DNA from: JAJZVS01 sp963708095
GTDB lineage: Bacteria; Pseudomonadota; Alphaproteobacteria; Acetobacterales; Acetobacteraceae
Direction: 5' to 3'
NCBI GenBank assembly: GCA_963708095.1
Contig: OY970182.1
Location: forward strand, 1,550,001 to 1,614,000
DNA length: 64,000 nt
The first letter of the stretch is position 1; each line of letters begins with the position of its first letter. The position numbers were made by a program, and so were the translations under genes. A model generated the notes under the pieces. It ran no database searches and was not told the origin of the DNA. It saw only the letters and a list, made by a program, of their open reading frames with translations. Of this stretch, positions 33,901-41,825 are shown piece after piece.

Positions 33901-34673
33901 CCGGCGCCGCCGACGAGCCAACCGATGTGGTTCCAAACGACATGCTGGGCGACCAGCCGGGCTTGGGTCGCGCTCCAGTAGCGGGCCTGCGCCAGCCTAG
34001 CCACCCATAGGCTGGGGCCAGTAACGTCCTGGTACATCATCTCGGTTGCCGCGAGCCTGTCGGCGGCACCGATGAGCTTCGACCAGTCCCCATATCCGGC
34101 CGGCGACGTTGGCTGCGTTGTCTGTCCCTGCCGAATGACCACGCTCCGCCATGGCGACCCGTCGACTGCGCCAGGCACGACGGACAGGGTCCGGCCGGCG
34201 TCCTCCGCCCATGGCAGCAGCTCTTCTCCGAGCACGCGGCAGAACCCGTTCACCATTGCCGCGGTCGGGACGCTCTGCGCCCGCACGCGGTTCTCCGAAA
34301 AGGGCAGCCCGAACTCGAGCGTGTCGGCGATGACCCTTAGGTCTCGGGCGTCCAGCCCGTAGAGTTCAGCCACCCAAGCGTCGACCTCCGACCATGCCGC
34401 CTCGTCCCCCGCGCCAACGCGGGCGACCCTGCGGAACAGCCGGTCCATCCGGTCGAGGTCGGCGCTGCCGAGCGCCGAGAACGCCGGAAGCAGCAGTCCG
34501 TCGATCGTGGACTTCTCGACGACTTCTCGCTCGAACCCGAACTCGCCACTGGTAATGAGGGACAACCAGAACGCGGGTTTGCTCCCCACCACGAGTGCCG
34601 CGTAACGGACGAGCCGCTCGGCCTCCGCGTGTCCCTTCGCACTGTACCCGTAGTAGGTCTCGCTGTAGACCAC
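33897..34673 (-). CDS. C-terminal (target-recognition-like) part of the split DNA methyltransferase
   Basis: The conventional start here is GTG 34673 (258 residues), but the frame is open back to about 34817. The upstream part reads as protein (LSIFLGPLLIVRKSPPAGYG, then RIPVHVCDRNVVYSETYYGY). That continues naturally from the end of the methyltransferase frame, which stops at 34786. So this looks like the second part of one ~1000-residue protein split by a +1 frameshift. The domain resembles target-recognition regions of type I/IIG methyltransferases (FWLSLITSGEFGFEREVVEK). It overlaps the nuclease gene by 4 nt. Confidence 0.65.
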   Translation of the reverse strand: MVYSETYYGYSAKGHAEAERLVRYAALVVGSKPAFWLSLITSGEFGFEREVVEKSTIDGLLLPAFSALGSADLDRMDRLFRRVARVGAGDEAAWSEVDAWVAELYGLDARDLRVIADTLEFGLPFSENRVRAQSVPTAAMVNGFCRVLGEELLPWAEDAGRTLSVVPGAVDGSPWRSVVIRQGQTTQPTSPAGYGDWSKLIGAADRLAATEMMYQDVTGPSLWVARLAQARYWSATQARLVAQHVVWNHIGWLVGGAG

Positions 34674-34785
34674 GTTCCGGTCGCAGACGTGGACGGGTAT
34701 CCTGCCATATCCGGCCGGCGGCGACTTCCGGACGATGAGGAGGGGTCCAAGGAAGATGCTGAGCGCCCGCTCATCATGGATGAGT

Positions 34786-36930
34786 TCAGAACTCGAACCG
34801 CGGCAACTCGGTCGCGTCTATCTCCAGCCCGACCTCGGCACCGGCCGTGAGATGCGGCATGTCCTTCAGGTAGGCGGCGGAGGCGCCGCCCAGCGCGTTC
34901 CCGCCCACCCGGGGACGGCTGCTTGGCCGGTGCTTCTGATAGCCGTTCCCAGTCCGCCTGAGGCGACGGTCCGCGTTCGGGAACAGGCTCGACCACAGGG
35001 CCGCCACCGACGTTAGCTCGCGTTCTGCCGACGTCATGCGCTCGTAGAGCCTGAGGTCCTCGTGCGTGCCTCGGAATAGGATCTTCAGCAATTCGGGGCG
35101 CTTCCGGACTTCCTCGGAGGCGATCAACTCGGCATTGCCAGCGTCAATCCGCATTATGCCCGCATCGTTCAGCGCCTCCTCAAGCCGGGGTGTGACGAAG
35201 CGGAACCCGGCGCCAGGCGGCGGGATGCGGTTGGTGGCGAACAGGAGGCAGAACGGCGCGTCGACCTCCGGCCAGACTTTCGTGGTGCGCAGTTCGGCCC
35301 CGTTCACAATCCCGGTGACGTCCAGGCACGCGAATACGGCCTCGCGCGCCACCGGCATTCGGTCGCCCTGCTGGAAGAGCAGCCGCGCGTGGAGCGCCAG
35401 GGCGATCTGCCCGCCGTCGCGCGCCCATTGCATCGCCCGCCAAACGAACGGCAGGTCAAGGTTCTCGTTCGGCAGGGAGGGGACCGGTGCACCGGGCCGC
35501 CGTTCACCGGCGATGGCTGCCACGATGCCGGCGGCCTCCGGCCATTGTGGAAGCTTCGTCCCGCTGGACCAAGGCGGGTTGCCGATCACCAGGTCATACG
35601 CTCCATTGTGCTCGTCGCCGACCGCGCTCCCGAGACTGCCCAGCGTCCTGTCGTCGCCGCCTCCCGGCGCGCCGAGCATGTGAAGCACCGTGCCCCGCAT
35701 GTTCTTCCCGAACCGGAGCTTCTCGACAGGCTCCGGCTCGGGGTCGAGTTCGATCGACATCAAGTAGAGCCCCAGGGCGGCGAAGCGCAGCGCCGCCTCG
35801 TTGATGTCGAAGCCCTTGATCTGGCTGTAGAGGATATCCCTCAGGACGTCGGTGCCCGGGCGTTTGCCGTCACGTCGCCAGCGTTCGGCCACAAGGCGGC
35901 GGAACACGGTTATCAGGAACATGCCGGCTCCCGCCGCAGGGTCGAGCGCTCGTGCCCGGGCGGCATCGCCCTCGCGCGCCAGCGCCTCGAAGGCGGCATG
36001 CACCATGATGTCCGCGACCGGCCGGGGCGTGTAGTATCCGCCTTCTCGCTGCTGCTGTTCCCGGTGGTGCTTGCCGAGGTAGCGCTCATAGGCTTGGCTC
36101 AGCACCCCTACCGGGATGTGCGCGAAGTCTAGGAAGTCCCACCGATCCTGCCAGCCCAGCTCCAACTGGCCGTCCCTAGCACCCCGGAGGATGTCCCCCA
36201 GCGTCTTGAAGGCGGGAGCCGGCAGCGATCGGAATAAGCCATCGGACAGGGGCAGGAAGTCGCCGTTGAAGATGTCGTCCAGCCACTTCGACGTCGCCGC
36301 GGCCCGATCGGCGTCATCAAAGAGCGAGTGCGCCCCCTCCGCCGCCGCCGGGCAGGCGGAGATCAGGTCCCTGTCGCTGAGGAAGCGGGTAAACAGCGCC
36401 CTCCCGACCAGCGAAATGGCGTCGTCGCGGCCAACCCGGTGCCGCCCCGTGAGGTCGCCGAGCGCGCGATCCAGCAGCCCCAGGACGACCTGGGCGATCC
36501 ACTTGCGCCGGGCCGTGCCCATCCGGGAGTTGCCCAGCCGTGGGAGGGTGGCGCGCTCGCTGCCTGACTGCACTGCCCCGGCGAGGTGGGCCTTGGAGAT
36601 CGTGGCTTGATCCAAGGCCACCCGGTATACGTCCAACCGCCCAAGGGCGACGACACCCAAGTAGGGTGCGTCCCCGCGCATCGCCAGGATGCGCCTGATC
36701 CGGTTCAATGCCTTCCCGTCGGTCCCGAGCGAACCGGCGTCGACGAGGAACATCAGCGGCTCGCCCTGCCACTCGTACACCCCAACGACGGCCTGTAGCC
36801 CGGAACCCGCCCTCGCACGGGAGGCGACCAATGTTGCGTATGGCAGCAGCTCCGGACCGTCCTCGTCCAGCATGAGGATGGAAGTCGGATCTCCCCCATA
36901 CAGGTCGAGTGTGTGGGCGATCTCATTCAT
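34786..36930 (-). CDS. N6-adenine DNA methyltransferase (HsdM/type IIG-like), N-terminal part
   Basis: The 714-residue product has an N-terminal region of unknown fold, then an HsdM-type catalytic domain. GGYYTPRPVADIMV (297-310) marks the start, SAM motif I is LDPAAGAGMFLITVF (329-343), and the catalytic motif IV is DLVIGNPPWSSG (NPPW 451-454). It would methylate adenine at a specific DNA site. Homology runs to the last residues and continues in another frame after the TGA at 34786, so the gene is frameshifted or the sequence has an error. With the overlapping nuclease this forms a likely restriction-modification or phage-defence operon. ATG 36930 lacks a clear ribosome-binding site. Confidence 0.85.
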   Translation of the reverse strand: MNEIAHTLDLYGGDPTSILMLDEDGPELLPYATLVASRARAGSGLQAVVGVYEWQGEPLMFLVDAGSLGTDGKALNRIRRILAMRGDAPYLGVVALGRLDVYRVALDQATISKAHLAGAVQSGSERATLPRLGNSRMGTARRKWIAQVVLGLLDRALGDLTGRHRVGRDDAISLVGRALFTRFLSDRDLISACPAAAEGAHSLFDDADRAAATSKWLDDIFNGDFLPLSDGLFRSLPAPAFKTLGDILRGARDGQLELGWQDRWDFLDFAHIPVGVLSQAYERYLGKHHREQQQREGGYYTPRPVADIMVHAAFEALAREGDAARARALDPAAGAGMFLITVFRRLVAERWRRDGKRPGTDVLRDILYSQIKGFDINEAALRFAALGLYLMSIELDPEPEPVEKLRFGKNMRGTVLHMLGAPGGGDDRTLGSLGSAVGDEHNGAYDLVIGNPPWSSGTKLPQWPEAAGIVAAIAGERRPGAPVPSLPNENLDLPFVWRAMQWARDGGQIALALHARLLFQQGDRMPVAREAVFACLDVTGIVNGAELRTTKVWPEVDAPFCLLFATNRIPPPGAGFRFVTPRLEEALNDAGIMRIDAGNAELIASEEVRKRPELLKILFRGTHEDLRLYERMTSAERELTSVAALWSSLFPNADRRLRRTGNGYQKHRPSSRPRVGGNALGGASAAYLKDMPHLTAGAEVGLEIDATELPRFEF

Positions 36931-37640
36931 GCGTCAGGCGCACCCCGGATAATCATCGACCGTGGGTCGGCCAAGCTGCGCGACACGCCTGGGCACGCTC
37001 CCGCGGTTGGCGGTCCCAGGTGCCGCACCGGCCTGGGTTCACGGCCCGGGCGGGAAGATGGTCGAGCCGCACTACCTCCCATCTTGTCCCTCATTGAACC
37101 GATCATCCGCCTGTTGAATAGGAATCTTCAAGCGTTACAGCAAGTTGGAAGTTTTCCTTCAATCTTTTGAGTTGGTTACGGCTTCATGGATTTGGCCGGA
37201 CTCGGTGCCCCGTCCGCCTCAGTCCCACGACTCGGTTGAGTTAGTCGGCGCCATCGGGTCCTGTCAGCGTGGTGCCACGCAGTCGATGTGATCAACGGTG
37301 CACGCCGTTGCACCCGGAGAATCCGCGGTGTCTACCGGTGGCGGCGAAGCGCGCGAACGCCGCCGACAGCGGCGGCGGCCTGTTGGCCTCCCTTCCCGAG
37401 TCAGAGCACCTCGCCGGCTAACGCCGCCGCCGCCCGAGGTCTATGTCCGCTATGCTCGGTGGTGCGTCCGTGACCAGACAGACGGCTCCCGGCCAACTCC
37501 GGTCGTATGGAAGCGATCGGCGGATGCTCCGAGATGAACCGCGTGCAGCCCGCCGTTCAACCCCATCAAAACCTCTCTGCCGAGGTACCAGTGCTCGGCC
37601 CCACGCCGAATCACCTGCCCGGGTTAGGGCACGAGCCCCC
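36931..37640. other. Gene-poor right flank of the methyltransferase module, 710 bp
   Basis: No gene is supported. The segment 37085-37200 is clearly A/T-richer than the rest (for example AGGAATCTTCAAGCGTTACA) and could contain the methyltransferase promoter region or be a transfer scar. No flanking direct repeat, integrase or tRNA gene was found. Confidence 0.5.
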
Positions 37641-38417
37641 CTACAAATCGATCCAAGACAAATGCCCCCCCTTCCCGGCCCCCGTATCCAGGAACACCGC
37701 CTCCCCTCCCCGCGCCCCCCGCCGCCGCCACGGACGCCCGTCCGTGCTCCGCCGGTCGTGGCCGCAATAGACGGTGATGTCCGGCGGGATGCGATCCACC
37801 CAGCGCAGGCTGCGTTCCGGGAAGCCGTCCGACTGGGTGCGGCCGGTCGGCTCGCCGTACAGGGCGCGCGCCTGCGCCCCCGTCGCCCGCCGCGCGCCGA
37901 GCGGCACGGACGCGGCCTCCAGCATCTCGGTATGGAACCCGCCGTGCACGAACACGGTGCGCCCCTGTTGCAGCCAGAGCGGCGCGCGATCCAGCTCGGC
38001 CCGCGCCCGGGCGGCAAGCGGGGGGTCAAGCTGCGCCAAGGTGCGCGCCAGCTCCCCCTCCGTCCGCAGCGCCTGGCCGTCGAGCACGCGGGCCAGGCGA
38101 TGGTCGTGGTTGCCGAGCAGGAACAGCCCGCGCCCGGCATCGATCAGCCCGAACATCAGCTCCAGCGCGCGGTCGCTGTGCGGGCCGTAGTCGGTCAGGT
38201 CGCCAAGCTGCACGACGAAGCGATCGGTCGCGGCGGCATAGGCGAAGGCGCTCGCATCGCCGTGCACGTCGCCCACCACGCGGATGCGGGCGTCGGCAGG
38301 AATGGCGAGCGGAATGGCAAGCGGCAGGAGGGCGCCAGGGGCGGTAAACGCCGGGGTGACGTCGGGCGGCGCAGCGCCGGATGACGGATCGGGAGGCGGG
38401 CCGCTCCCGGCGATCAT
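37641..38417 (-). CDS. Metallophosphatase (PPP/ApaH-like calcineurin fold)
   Basis: The 258-residue protein carries the metallophosphoesterase motifs in order: GDVHGD, GDLTDYGPHSDRAL, GNHDHRL, VHGGFH and a final YCGHDRR. These ligate two metals, as in PrpA/ApaH-type phosphatases that act on phosphoproteins or dinucleoside polyphosphates. The real substrate is not evident. The first ~40 residues are Pro/Ala-rich and variable. Its ATG overlaps the stop of a short upstream frame (ATGA at 38414-38417). Confidence 0.88.
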   Translation of the reverse strand: MIAGSGPPPDPSSGAAPPDVTPAFTAPGALLPLAIPLAIPADARIRVVGDVHGDASAFAYAAATDRFVVQLGDLTDYGPHSDRALELMFGLIDAGRGLFLLGNHDHRLARVLDGQALRTEGELARTLAQLDPPLAARARAELDRAPLWLQQGRTVFVHGGFHTEMLEAASVPLGARRATGAQARALYGEPTGRTQSDGFPERSLRWVDRIPPDITVYCGHDRRSTDGRPWRRRGARGGEAVFLDTGAGKGGHLSWIDL

Positions 38418-38653
38418 GCCGTGCCCGCGGCGACCTGCGCCTCGGCCGCCGCCGCCTGCCGGGACGACCCGGGCTCCGGCGCGAGACCGGCGGACACGGC
38501 CTGCGCGCCGGTCTCCTGCGCAAGCGCGGGAACGATTCGCGCTGCCTCCTCAAGGCGCAGCACCGAACGGACGGACGGCCGCAGCGCGGTCTGGCCTGCC
38601 GGGCGGAGATCGCTGCGGTAGCACGGGAGAACCGGCCGGTCGGCGGAGCGCAT
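38414..38653 (-). CDS. Short protein translationally coupled to the metallophosphatase
   Basis: This 79-residue frame ends in the phosphatase start codon (ATGA overlap), which is the main reason to believe it. The sequence, with RPVLPCYRSDLRPAGQTALR and LRLEEAARIVPALAQETG, is not recognised. A Cys-Tyr pair and a helical middle are visible; the C-terminus is Ala/Gln-rich. ATG 38653 is the first good start, and the region upstream is repeat sequence. It could be a small regulator of the phosphatase or a remnant. Confidence 0.4.
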   Translation of the reverse strand: MRSADRPVLPCYRSDLRPAGQTALRPSVRSVLRLEEAARIVPALAQETGAQAVSAGLAPEPGSSRQAAAAEAQVAAGTA

Positions 38654-38709
38654 TCCCAAGACATGCGCCTTGCGGCGCGGGCCGCAAGAGGATCGTTCGC
38701 TATACACCC

Positions 38710-38800
38710 CTGCGCGCCCCCCTTTGCGCGCCCCCCTTTGCGCGCCCCCCTTTGCGCGCCCCCCCCTTTGCGCGCCCCATGTGTGCACCCCCCTTGCATG
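38710..38800. repeat. C-rich tandem repeat, CTTTGCGCGCCCCC units
   Basis: Five or more 14-16 bp units, becoming degenerate toward the right (CATGTGTGCACCCCCCTTGC). It is the same type of C-tract repeat as at 2.64 and 28.0 kb. Confidence 0.85.
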
Positions 38801-38934
38801 CCCCTGGCGCAGAGCAATCGCGCGAACGGCACCTGCCATGCAGGCGCGCAAGCGCGTTTCTCCCCTCCTCTTGCGAGAAGAAAGAAGCGTACGGCGAAAC
38901 AGGCGACGGCACGCGCCGTTCGAGCAACCGCCAG

Positions 38935-39120
38935 GGTAATCGGGGGGACCGGAGAATTGCCGCGGGCGGCTCTCCCGCGAGAACTGGAGAGGTCGGTTCG
39001 CGTAGCGGACCGGGTGGGGGAACCGTCCCCCGCCGTGCTGCGCAGGGCGACCCTGGTCCGCTTCGCGGCCCAAGCCCGCGAGAGCGGGAGAGGTAACGTG
39101 CCGGAGGTTCACCCGATTAC
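38935..39120 (+). repeat. Dispersed intergenic repeat R1, longest copy
   Basis: About 185 bp with outer ends that are partial inverted repeats of each other: GGTAATCGGGGGGACCGGAG on the left, CCGGAGGTTCACCCGATTAC on the right. Inner palindromic blocks match 24524-24664 (inverted) and 17414-17472. It fills most of the gap before the ThDP-enzyme gene. Confidence 0.8.
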
Positions 39121-39202
39121 CCGGGCCGCGGGCGGCCTGCCGGTTGCCGCCTCGCCCCGCTTCCCGCAGTGTTGAACATTCCCCGCGATCCGGAGAGCTT
39201 CC

Positions 39203-40741
39203 ATGAACGGCGCCGAATCCCTCGTCACCACCCTGCTTGCCGGCGGCATCGACACCTGCTTCGCCAATCCCGGCACGTCGGAGATGCATTTCGTCGCCGC
39301 GCTCGACCGGATTCCCGGCATGCGCTGCGTGCTGGGCCTGTTCGAGGGCGTGGTCTCCGGCGCCGCCGACGGCTATGCGCGCATGGCGGGCAAGCCGGCG
39401 GCGACCTTGTTCCATTGCGGCCCCGGCCTCGCGAACGCGCTCGCCAACCTCCACAATGCGCGGCGAGCGGCAACGCCGATCGTCAACATCGTGGGCGACC
39501 AGGCGACCTATCACCGCCCGCTCGATGCGCCGTTGACCGCGGATACGGAAGGCTGGGCGCGCGGGGTTTCCGCCTTCGTGCGCACGGCAAGTTCCGCCGC
39601 GACGGTCGGGCGCGACGCCGCGGTGGCAATCCAGGCGGCGCGCACCGCGCCTGGCCAGATCGCGACCCTGATCCTGCCCGCCGACACCGCCTGGACCGAG
39701 GGCGGCGTGGTCGCCGAGCCGCTGCCGGTGCCGGCGCGTCCGCTGGCCGACCCGCACGCCGTCGCTACCGCCGCCGCGGTGCTGCGCCGGCGGGAACCGA
39801 CCGTGCTGCTGCTCGGCACCGATGCGCTGGATGCGCCGGCTTTGGAACTCGCGCACCGGGTTGCCGCGGCGACGGGCGCGTCGCTGTTGGCGCTCGGCTC
39901 GAACGCGCGGATGGCGCGCGGGCGGGGACGGGTGGCGGTGAACCGGATTCCCTATCCGGTCGATCAGGCGGTGGCGTCGATGGCATCGTTCCGCCATGTG
40001 ATCCTGGTCGGCGCGCGCTCCCCGGTGATCTTCTTCGCCTATCCGAACAAGCCGGGCACCCCGCTCGCCCCGGGCTCGGAGGTGCACGTGCTGACCAGGC
40101 CGGAACAGGACCCGCGCGAGGCGCTCGCCCGCCTGGCGGACGAACTGCGCGCGCCCGCGGCCGCGGTGCCCGACGCCGGCCCGCGCCCCGATCCCGCGCG
40201 CGGCGCGCTGTCGTCGGAGGCGGTGGCGCAGACGCTCGCCGCGCTGCTGCCGGAGGGCGCTGTGGTTGCCGATGAATTGATTACCTACGGCCGCGGCTTC
40301 TTCCCCGGCACTTTCGCCGCCGCACCGCACGACTGGCTGCAGGTGATGGGCGGCGCGATCGGCGGCGGCCCGCCGATGGCCACGGGCGCGGCGGTGGGCG
40401 CACCGGGGCGGCGGGTGATCAATACGCAGGCGGATGGTTCGGCGATGTACACCTTGCAGGCGCTTTGGACGCAGGCGCGCGAGCGGCTCGATGTGACCAC
40501 CGTGATCTTCGCCAACCACAAATACCAGATCCTGCTCGGGGAGCTGGCAAACGTGGGCGCCAATCCGGGACGCACGGCGCTTGATATGCTCGACCTCGGC
40601 AACCCGCAGCTCGACTGGGTGACGCTCGCGCGCGGCATGGGCGTGGAGGCGGCGCGGGCGGATACGTGCGAGGGCCTCGCCGACCTGCTGGCGGCCTCGC
40701 TGCGCCGGCCGGGGCCGTTCCTGATTGAGCTCGCGGTGTAG
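39203..40741 (+). CDS. ThDP-dependent acetolactate synthase/benzoylformate decarboxylase-like enzyme
   Basis: The 512-residue protein has the three-domain ThDP enzyme layout. The N-terminal PYR domain includes IDTCFANPGTSEMHFVAALD and LFEGVVSGAADGYARMAGKP, with the cofactor-activating Glu. The middle domain follows (LLLGTDALDAPAL). The C-terminal PP domain includes QADGSAMYTLQALWTQARER and a final FANHKYQILLGEL. It is closest in form to the acetolactate-synthase-like/MdlC group that carboligates or decarboxylates 2-oxo acids. ATG 39203 has a GAGAG-type site nearby. A downstream SDR and CoA-ligase gene could form a short pathway with it. Confidence 0.9.
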   Translation: MNGAESLVTTLLAGGIDTCFANPGTSEMHFVAALDRIPGMRCVLGLFEGVVSGAADGYARMAGKPAATLFHCGPGLANALANLHNARRAATPIVNIVGDQATYHRPLDAPLTADTEGWARGVSAFVRTASSAATVGRDAAVAIQAARTAPGQIATLILPADTAWTEGGVVAEPLPVPARPLADPHAVATAAAVLRRREPTVLLLGTDALDAPALELAHRVAAATGASLLALGSNARMARGRGRVAVNRIPYPVDQAVASMASFRHVILVGARSPVIFFAYPNKPGTPLAPGSEVHVLTRPEQDPREALARLADELRAPAAAVPDAGPRPDPARGALSSEAVAQTLAALLPEGAVVADELITYGRGFFPGTFAAAPHDWLQVMGGAIGGGPPMATGAAVGAPGRRVINTQADGSAMYTLQALWTQARERLDVTTVIFANHKYQILLGELANVGANPGRTALDMLDLGNPQLDWVTLARGMGVEAARADTCEGLADLLAASLRRPGPFLIELAV

Positions 40742-40844
40742 CCCCCTTGGTATGCCCTTCTGGCTTGTCCCTTGGTTGTGTCCTCTGGCCTTGCCCCGCG
40801 CCGCCGCCTAACCTCCGCCGCGTCACAACCGGAGGAACCCAACC

Positions 40845-41759
40845 ATGCCAGGCATGCTGAGCGGCAAGGTCGCCGTCGTCACCGGCGCCGGCGGCGGCAT
40901 CGGCCGCGAGATCGCGATCATGATGGCCGCGGCCGGCGCCCGCGTCATCATCAACGACGTCGGCGCGTCCCTGTCCGGCGAGGGCGGCTCGGCGACGCCC
41001 GCGCAGCAGACGAAGCAGCTCATCGAGCAGCGCGGCGGGGCGGCCGAGATCAGCACCAATTCGGTATCCGAATGGGGTTCGGCGCAGAAGATCATCCAGG
41101 CGGCGCTCGATCATTTCGGCCGCATCGACGTGGTAGTGAACAACGCCGGCATCCTGCGCGACGTGATCTTCCACAAGATGACGCCGGAGGACTGGCTGGC
41201 GGTGATCGCCGTGCACCTCAACGGCAGCTTCTTCACGAGCCGCGCCGCCGCCGAGCATTACCGCAAGCAGGAGAGCGGGTCGTTCGTGCATATCTCCTCG
41301 ACGTCGGGGCTGATCGGCAACTTCGGACAGGCGAACTATTCGGCGGCGAAGCTCGGGATCACCGCGCTGTCGAAATCGATCGCGCTCGACATGCAACGCT
41401 ACAACGTGCGCTCGAATTGCATCGCGCCGTTCGCCTGGAGCCGGATGACGAGCTCGATCCCGGCCAACACGCCGGAGCAGCAGGCGCGGGTGGCGAAGAT
41501 CCAGGCGATGACGCCGGACAAGAACGCGCCGATGGCGGTGTTCCTCGCCTCCGACGCGGCGAAGGACGTCACCGGCCAGGTGTTCGGCACGCGGATGAAC
41601 GAGCTGATCCTGTTCTCCTCCCCGCGCCCGGTCCGCATCATTCACCGCGCGGAGGGATGGACGCCGGAGAGCATCGCCGAACACGCGCTGCCGGCGCTGA
41701 AGCCGGCGTTCATGCCGCTGGATCGGTCCGGGGAGGTGTTCTCCTGGGACCCGCTGTAA
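40845..41759 (+). CDS. Short-chain dehydrogenase/reductase
   Basis: The 304-residue SDR has the NAD(P)-binding TGAGGGIGREIA, the NNAG motif in VVNNAGILRDVIFHKM and the catalytic YSAAKLGITAL. The extra C-terminal region (VRIIHRAEGWTPESIAEHAL) resembles the multifunctional-protein-2 or 3-hydroxyacyl-CoA dehydrogenase-like SDRs. It likely oxidises or reduces a hydroxyacyl-CoA or related carbonyl. GGAGG is present 12 nt before ATG 40845. Confidence 0.9.
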   Translation: MPGMLSGKVAVVTGAGGGIGREIAIMMAAAGARVIINDVGASLSGEGGSATPAQQTKQLIEQRGGAAEISTNSVSEWGSAQKIIQAALDHFGRIDVVVNNAGILRDVIFHKMTPEDWLAVIAVHLNGSFFTSRAAAEHYRKQESGSFVHISSTSGLIGNFGQANYSAAKLGITALSKSIALDMQRYNVRSNCIAPFAWSRMTSSIPANTPEQQARVAKIQAMTPDKNAPMAVFLASDAAKDVTGQVFGTRMNELILFSSPRPVRIIHRAEGWTPESIAEHALPALKPAFMPLDRSGEVFSWDPL

Positions 41760-41825
41760 CGGCCGACGCTTAGCATTTTCCCCCTCCCCTTGCGGGAGGG
41801 GGAACGTCATGTCGCCCCTCCTGCC

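Noticed and set aside
34780..34800. Programmed +1 frameshift in the methyltransferase
   Set aside because: TTC TGA lacks the re-pairing needed for a P-site slip and no upstream stimulatory Shine-Dalgarno was seen. Mutation or sequence error is simpler.
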